In this document: piece after piece, positions 50,086-53,595 of the stretch
Numbering within the stretch: the first letter of the stretch is position 1
Layout: each line of letters begins with the position of its first letter
From: Thermodesulfobacteriota bacterium
GTDB lineage: Bacteria; Desulfobacterota; Desulfobacteria; Desulfobacterales; Desulfosudaceae
Direction of reading: 5' to 3'
DNA length: 53,595 nt
Assembly: GCA_040753795.1 (NCBI GenBank)
Contig: JBFMDX010000025.1
Location: forward strand, 1-53,595
Program-made: the position numbers and the translations under genes
Notes under the pieces: model-generated
The model's input: the letters and a program-made list of their open reading frames with translations, nothing else
Database searches by the model: none
Told to the model about the DNA's origin: nothing

Positions 50086-50679
50086 ATGAGTCAGGACGGG
50101 AAGTCCAGTCCATTGATTCAATACGCCCTCGACGCGGGGGCCGACCGGGCCGCCATTGTTGCGGCCGGGGATATTGTTGTTGATGCCGTCCTGGCCGGCA
50201 AGTGCCGGGAGCCGGGCTGCCCGAATTACGGATCGTCAAAAAACTGCCCGCCCCACGTGACCGGTCCCGCCGGGCTTCAGGCCCTGCTGAAAACCTTTCA
50301 TCAGGCCCTTGTCTTCCGGATCGACGTTCCCACGGCGGATCTTTTTTCCGAAAAACGCATCGAAGTTTTTCAGCGGCTCCACAAGACCGCGGCCGCCATT
50401 GAGCAGGAGGCGCATAAGACGGGTTTTCCGCGGGCCAGGGCCTACGCCGGCGGCTCCTGCCGGGAACTTTTCTGCCAGGACCAGCCGGACTGTTCGGCGC
50501 TTGCGGCCAACGGAGAATGCCGTTTCCCGCGGCAGGCCCGGCCGTCCATGTCCGGGTTCGGCATCGATGTGGCCCGGCTCTTTGAGACCGCCGGATGGAC
50601 CCTGACCGTGGCCGATCCTAAAGCCGATGCCGCTGAAAAGAAAATGGCCAACATCTGTGGCCTGGTGCTGATCGATTGA
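50086..50679 (+). CDS. DUF2284 protein (third copy)
   Basis: A 197-residue DUF2284 protein with both cysteine clusters: C40, C45 and C54 (GKCREPGC...KNCPPH) and GSCRELFCQDQPDC, ECRF. The otherwise conserved Cys of SMExCGxDV is replaced here (SMSGFGIDV). It is probably a metal- or Fe-S-binding protein. It stands alone between the foldback element and the potassium channel gene. Confidence 0.85.
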   Translation: MSQDGKSSPLIQYALDAGADRAAIVAAGDIVVDAVLAGKCREPGCPNYGSSKNCPPHVTGPAGLQALLKTFHQALVFRIDVPTADLFSEKRIEVFQRLHKTAAAIEQEAHKTGFPRARAYAGGSCRELFCQDQPDCSALAANGECRFPRQARPSMSGFGIDVARLFETAGWTLTVADPKADAAEKKMANICGLVLID

Positions 50680-50721
50680 TCCCTGGCGGGGGTATCTTTC
50701 CCGCACAACTCTCTTTTTTTA

Positions 50722-51723
50722 TCAGGCCGCCATGGCGGCTTTCCCGAATTTTTCCAGGTTGTCGCTGCTGCCCACCACGATGACGGTGTCGTTGGCCCGG
50801 ATCTCGGCGTCAAAAGAGGGATTGAATATCATGGCGGCATCTGATTTCTTGATGGCGATGACGATGAGGTCAAACTCCTGGCGGATGCGCGAATCGCTCA
50901 GGGTCTTGCCGCAGAACCGGGATTCGGGATTAATCGGTATCTCCTCCATCTGAATGTGCCGGTTCTTCCTGGCCAGGGCCAGTTCCAGAAAATTGGTTAC
51001 GTTCGGCCGCAGCACGCGCATGGCCATGTTGTGGGCGCCCGTATCGTAGGGGGATTCCACCTTGTCGGCCCCGGCGGCGCGCAGCTTGGATTTGGCCGAC
51101 TCCTGGCTGGCCCGGGCCATGATAAACAGTTTGGGGTTGAGCTGCCGGGCGGTGAGCACCAGGAAGACGTTGTCCGTGTCCGTAGCCAAAGCCGCGATCA
51201 GCACCCGGGCGTGTTCAATGCCGGCCTTGATCAGGGTCTCCTCCTGGGTGGCGCTGGCGCAGATATGGAGGACCTTGTCCGCCTCCATTACCGGGACCAG
51301 ATCAGGGTTTTCGTCGATGACGACCAGGTCCAGGGGGGTTTCCAGCAGGTGCGCGGTCAGTACCCGGCCGATACGGCCGTAACCGCAGACGATATGATGG
51401 TTCCGCAGCCGCTTGATTTTTGAGTCCACTTTTCTCCTCCCCAGAATCGCCCGGATTTTTCCGTCCACCATGAACTGGATCACCGATCCGGCGACATAAA
51501 TAAAGAGACCGTACCCCATGAAGATGACTGCAATGGTAAAAATTCTCCCGGACCGGCTGAGGGTGTGAATTTCTCCATAGCCCACGGTGGTCACGGTGAT
51601 GATGGTCATGTAAAACGCGTCCAGGAAATCCCAGCCCTCAATGACGATATATCCCGCCGTGCCCATAGCGAGAATGGCGAAGAAAAAAAGAATCAGGCCA
51701 AGCAGTTTTTTTGTGCTGATCAA
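50722..51723 (-). CDS. Potassium channel with TrkA-N/C (RCK) regulatory domains
   Basis: A 333-residue ligand-gated K+ channel: two membrane segments (about 8-28 and 60-85) flanking a pore loop with the selectivity filter TTVGYGE (45-51), then a Rossmann RCK domain (CGYGRIG near 113) and a TrkA-C domain. The layout is that of MthK-type channels. It starts with a TTG at 51723; no better start is seen. Together with trkAH it is one of two K+ systems in the window. Confidence 0.9.
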   Translation of the reverse strand: MISTKKLLGLILFFFAILAMGTAGYIVIEGWDFLDAFYMTIITVTTVGYGEIHTLSRSGRIFTIAVIFMGYGLFIYVAGSVIQFMVDGKIRAILGRRKVDSKIKRLRNHHIVCGYGRIGRVLTAHLLETPLDLVVIDENPDLVPVMEADKVLHICASATQEETLIKAGIEHARVLIAALATDTDNVFLVLTARQLNPKLFIMARASQESAKSKLRAAGADKVESPYDTGAHNMAMRVLRPNVTNFLELALARKNRHIQMEEIPINPESRFCGKTLSDSRIRQEFDLIVIAIKKSDAAMIFNPSFDAEIRANDTVIVVGSSDNLEKFGKAAMAA

Positions 51724-51892
51724 TGTCGTATCCGTCCAGCCAGAAAATCAGCGGCGTGTCCGATGACGCGCAACATCTTCCTTACCACCCACCGCTAGCT
51801 AACAAACCGTTTTTATGGCCGATACTCTTAACAGGGATTTCCCGTGGTGTCAATAAGCTTTGCGGACGGGTTTTCCGGATTACTTTTTATTT

Positions 51893-51928
51893 AGGGCATC
51901 TCTAAAATGAGATTTTTTGAGATACCCT
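51893..51928. repeat. Minimal foldback element (36 bp), relative of 49847-49988
   Basis: AGGGCATCTCTAAAA (51893-51907) faces GAGATACCCT (51919-51928). The ends match those of the 142-bp element (GGGTATCTCTAAAAATT / GGGCACCTCTAAAAATT), so this looks like an internally deleted or miniature copy. Confidence 0.6.
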
Positions 51929-52062
51929 TTACTTTTAAAAGAAGGTAAGTGTAAATTTACTGTCAATACTGTCATTCCGTAACGGGGGCCATTTCATGTC
52001 ACACGTCAATGGCGACTATCGGCCGTTTCTTTACTATGGTCCGTCATTCAGGGAGGCTTTTC

Positions 52063-53451
52063 ATGGGATATCTTGACCTTGACATCAAAATGGGGCGGCG
52101 CCTGACCGCCTTTCAGGAGACGGTCCGTGAGTTCGGCCGGCATGTAATCCGGCCGGCCGGCCTGACCCTGGACCGTCTGGCCGATCCGGTGGATGTAATC
52201 GCCGGCAAATCCGTTCTCTGGGACGTGATCCGGGGATTCCGGGAACGCGGCCTGCACCGGCTGATGATTCCCGCGGCTTACGGCGGCACCATGGGCAAAC
52301 TGCCCTCCATGGCCACCGTCCTGCTGGCTGAAGAACTGGGCTACGCCGACGGCGGCCTGGCCATCAGCCTGCTGGCTTCCGGAATGCCTTTCGCCTTCGC
52401 CCTCCTGTCGCCCCATGCCGAAATCAGGAACTGGGCCGGCGCCTATGCCGACGACCTGAAAGGGGACATCGTCGGCTGCTGGGCCATTACCGAGCCCGAC
52501 CACGGCACCGACTGGATCATGGGCCTGAGCAAGTGCGGCGGGGACCCGCGCCTGGCGCCGGGACTGACCGCCGTTAAGAAAGGAAACGAATATATTTTAA
52601 ACGGCTGGAAAGCCGCCTGGGTCAGCAACGGCACCATCGCTACCCATGCCGTGCTGCACGTGGGGCTGGACTCCTCCCAGGGCGTTCACGGTTCCGGCAT
52701 CGCCCTGTGCCCGCTGAACCTGCCCGGCATTTCCAGGGGCATGCCCTTGAACAAAATCGGTCAGCGGGCCTTAAACCAGGGCGAAATCATTTTCGACGAT
52801 GTTTGTCTGCCTGAAAAATACATGCTGATCCACATTCCGGGCGTGTTCGGGCCCAATGTCTTCGGCCACGCCTTTCTGGGCACGGCCAACAGCACCATGG
52901 GCGCCACCTTTGCCGGCCTGGGCCGGGCCGTGCTGGACGAAACCCTGAATTTCGCCCGCACGAATACCCGCGACGGCGTGCTCCTGGCCGATCGCAAGGA
53001 CATCCGCATCCGGCTCTTCCGCATGTTCGCCCGGGTGGAGTCCGCCCGGCTGTTCGCGCGCCGGGCCGCCGACTACTTCCTGGCCAAGTCCGCCGGTCCG
53101 CTCGGTTCGCTGGCGACCCGGTTTAAGGGCACCTACTGGACGGCCGGCCATGCCTTTGACGCCTACCAGAAGGCCTATGCCCGATACGCCTTTGTCAGGG
53201 ACCTGGCGGCCAGGTTCAACAATCCGGAGAAGCCTCACCAGCTGTCCGAGTGGGGCAAGTACGGAGTGGCGTCCAAAATCACGGCCACGGAAACGGCCTA
53301 TGAGGTGGCCGGCGAGGCCCTGAAAATATTCGGCGAGGAGGCGTTTTCTCCGGATCACCCTATCGAGAAGATGCTGCGCGACGCCCGGGCCTCCATGATC
53401 GAGGACGGCGTCAACGACGCCCTGGCCATGGCGACCTATGAATGCTTATAA
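52063..53451 (+). CDS. Acyl-CoA dehydrogenase family protein
   Basis: A 462-residue member of the acyl-CoA dehydrogenase superfamily: N-terminal helical domain, flavin-contact segments (CWAITEPDHGTD near 144-155, NGWKAAWVSNG) and C-terminal helices ending MIEDGVNDALAM. In alignment with medium-chain dehydrogenase the usual catalytic Glu position reads as Asp, with a Glu one residue earlier. The ATG at 52063 follows RBS AGGGAGG; an upstream ATG (52009) lacks one. A palindrome GTAAATTTAC (51951-51960) lies about 100 bp upstream and may be an operator. Confidence 0.85.
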   Translation: MGYLDLDIKMGRRLTAFQETVREFGRHVIRPAGLTLDRLADPVDVIAGKSVLWDVIRGFRERGLHRLMIPAAYGGTMGKLPSMATVLLAEELGYADGGLAISLLASGMPFAFALLSPHAEIRNWAGAYADDLKGDIVGCWAITEPDHGTDWIMGLSKCGGDPRLAPGLTAVKKGNEYILNGWKAAWVSNGTIATHAVLHVGLDSSQGVHGSGIALCPLNLPGISRGMPLNKIGQRALNQGEIIFDDVCLPEKYMLIHIPGVFGPNVFGHAFLGTANSTMGATFAGLGRAVLDETLNFARTNTRDGVLLADRKDIRIRLFRMFARVESARLFARRAADYFLAKSAGPLGSLATRFKGTYWTAGHAFDAYQKAYARYAFVRDLAARFNNPEKPHQLSEWGKYGVASKITATETAYEVAGEALKIFGEEAFSPDHPIEKMLRDARASMIEDGVNDALAMATYECL

Positions 53452-53468
53452 ATGTAGCGGAAGGCTTC

Positions 53469-53489
53469 ACAGGCTGTCCAACAGCCTGT
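53469..53489. other. Hairpin after the last acyl-CoA dehydrogenase gene
   Basis: ACAGGCTGT and ACAGCCTGT (53469-53477, 53481-53489) form a perfect 9-bp stem with a 3-nt loop, 18 nt after the stop. The nearest T-run starts 15 nt later, so it is at best a weak terminator. The last 85 bp are very AT-rich. Confidence 0.4.
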
Positions 53490-53595
53490 CGTTTGAGCCC
53501 CCGTTTTTATGGTTAAAAATTACAATTTTTTTTCTTTAAAAACCAGTCAAAAATCAAATTATATGCTTGATTTTATTGAAAATACGTTATATTTT

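Noticed and set aside
1-53595. CRISPR arrays, tRNA or rRNA genes, prophage or complete insertion sequences
   Set aside because: No regular spacer-repeat pattern, no cloverleaf or rRNA-like segment, and no transposase, integrase or phage structural gene were seen by eye. A tRNAscan-SE and CRISPR finder run would settle it.

Overview
The window reads as chromosome of a high-GC, Gram-negative anaerobe, most likely a Desulfobacterota (sulfate-reducer type) bacterium. The signs are an outer-membrane lipoprotein carrier (LolA), a TonB2-type energiser, a rubrerythrin/desulforedoxin-like/ferredoxin cluster, several cysteine-rich redox proteins (two-CCG HdrD-like protein, EFR1-type flavodoxin-ferredoxin, DUF2284), acyl-CoA dehydrogenases and a sigma-54 promoter. 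I saw no tRNA, rRNA, CRISPR array, intact insertion sequence or prophage. Taxonomy is inferred from gene content only.

Layout. 1-2562 (minus): a cobalamin riboswitch with its own promoter and a terminator in front of DUF3450 and a long ExbB (TtpC-like) gene, the start of a probable B12-controlled TonB2 operon that runs off the left edge. 2594-5405 (plus): radA, rlmE, yebC. 5414-7538 (minus): lolA-nadA and a PilZ gene. 7784-9261 (plus): a sigma-54-type promoter, a desulforedoxin-knuckle protein, an Asp-type ferredoxin and a rubrerythrin, with strong hairpins between the genes. 9274-17396 (minus): one long probable operon (acidic protein, argS, SPOR protein, gatC, gatA, small protein, mutL, transglutaminase). 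17640-20465 (minus): trkA-trkH potassium uptake.

20610-30570 is regulatory and metabolic: a TM2-domain protein, a tandem (two-in-one) TetR regulator, a crotonase lacking the classical glutamates, an HdrD-like Fe-S protein, a cold-shock protein, a 901-residue protein of unknown family next to a TetR homologous to both halves of the tandem one, and an AraC regulator. 30721-35283 is a secreted or envelope gene set (alkaline-phosphatase-fold enzyme, exported beta-propeller-like protein, Cys-rich membrane protein, cupin). Here a leader of about 170 bp, including promoter, RBS and the first 13 codons, is duplicated in front of two unrelated genes. The AraC and phosphatase genes are clearly AT-richer than their surroundings.

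35465-45009 carries a predicted membrane-anchored protein behind a palindromic operator, two DUF2284 proteins, a TetR-SDR-small membrane protein-hydrolase group, SDR and EFR1 genes, a Lys-rich protein, an HNH nuclease, a DUF502 membrane protein and a multi-cluster ferredoxin. 45041-53595 has typA, two acyl-CoA dehydrogenases, mscL with a zinc ribbon, a third DUF2284 and a TrkA-N potassium channel. Between mscL and the third DUF2284 lies a gene-free, structure-rich stretch (49321-50085) with crossed inverted repeats and a foldback (MITE-like) element; a minimal relative of the foldback lies at 51893-51928.

The least explained items are the duplicated leader with its composite signal peptide, the tandem TetR family, the 901-residue protein, and the repeat region around 49.5-50 kb.
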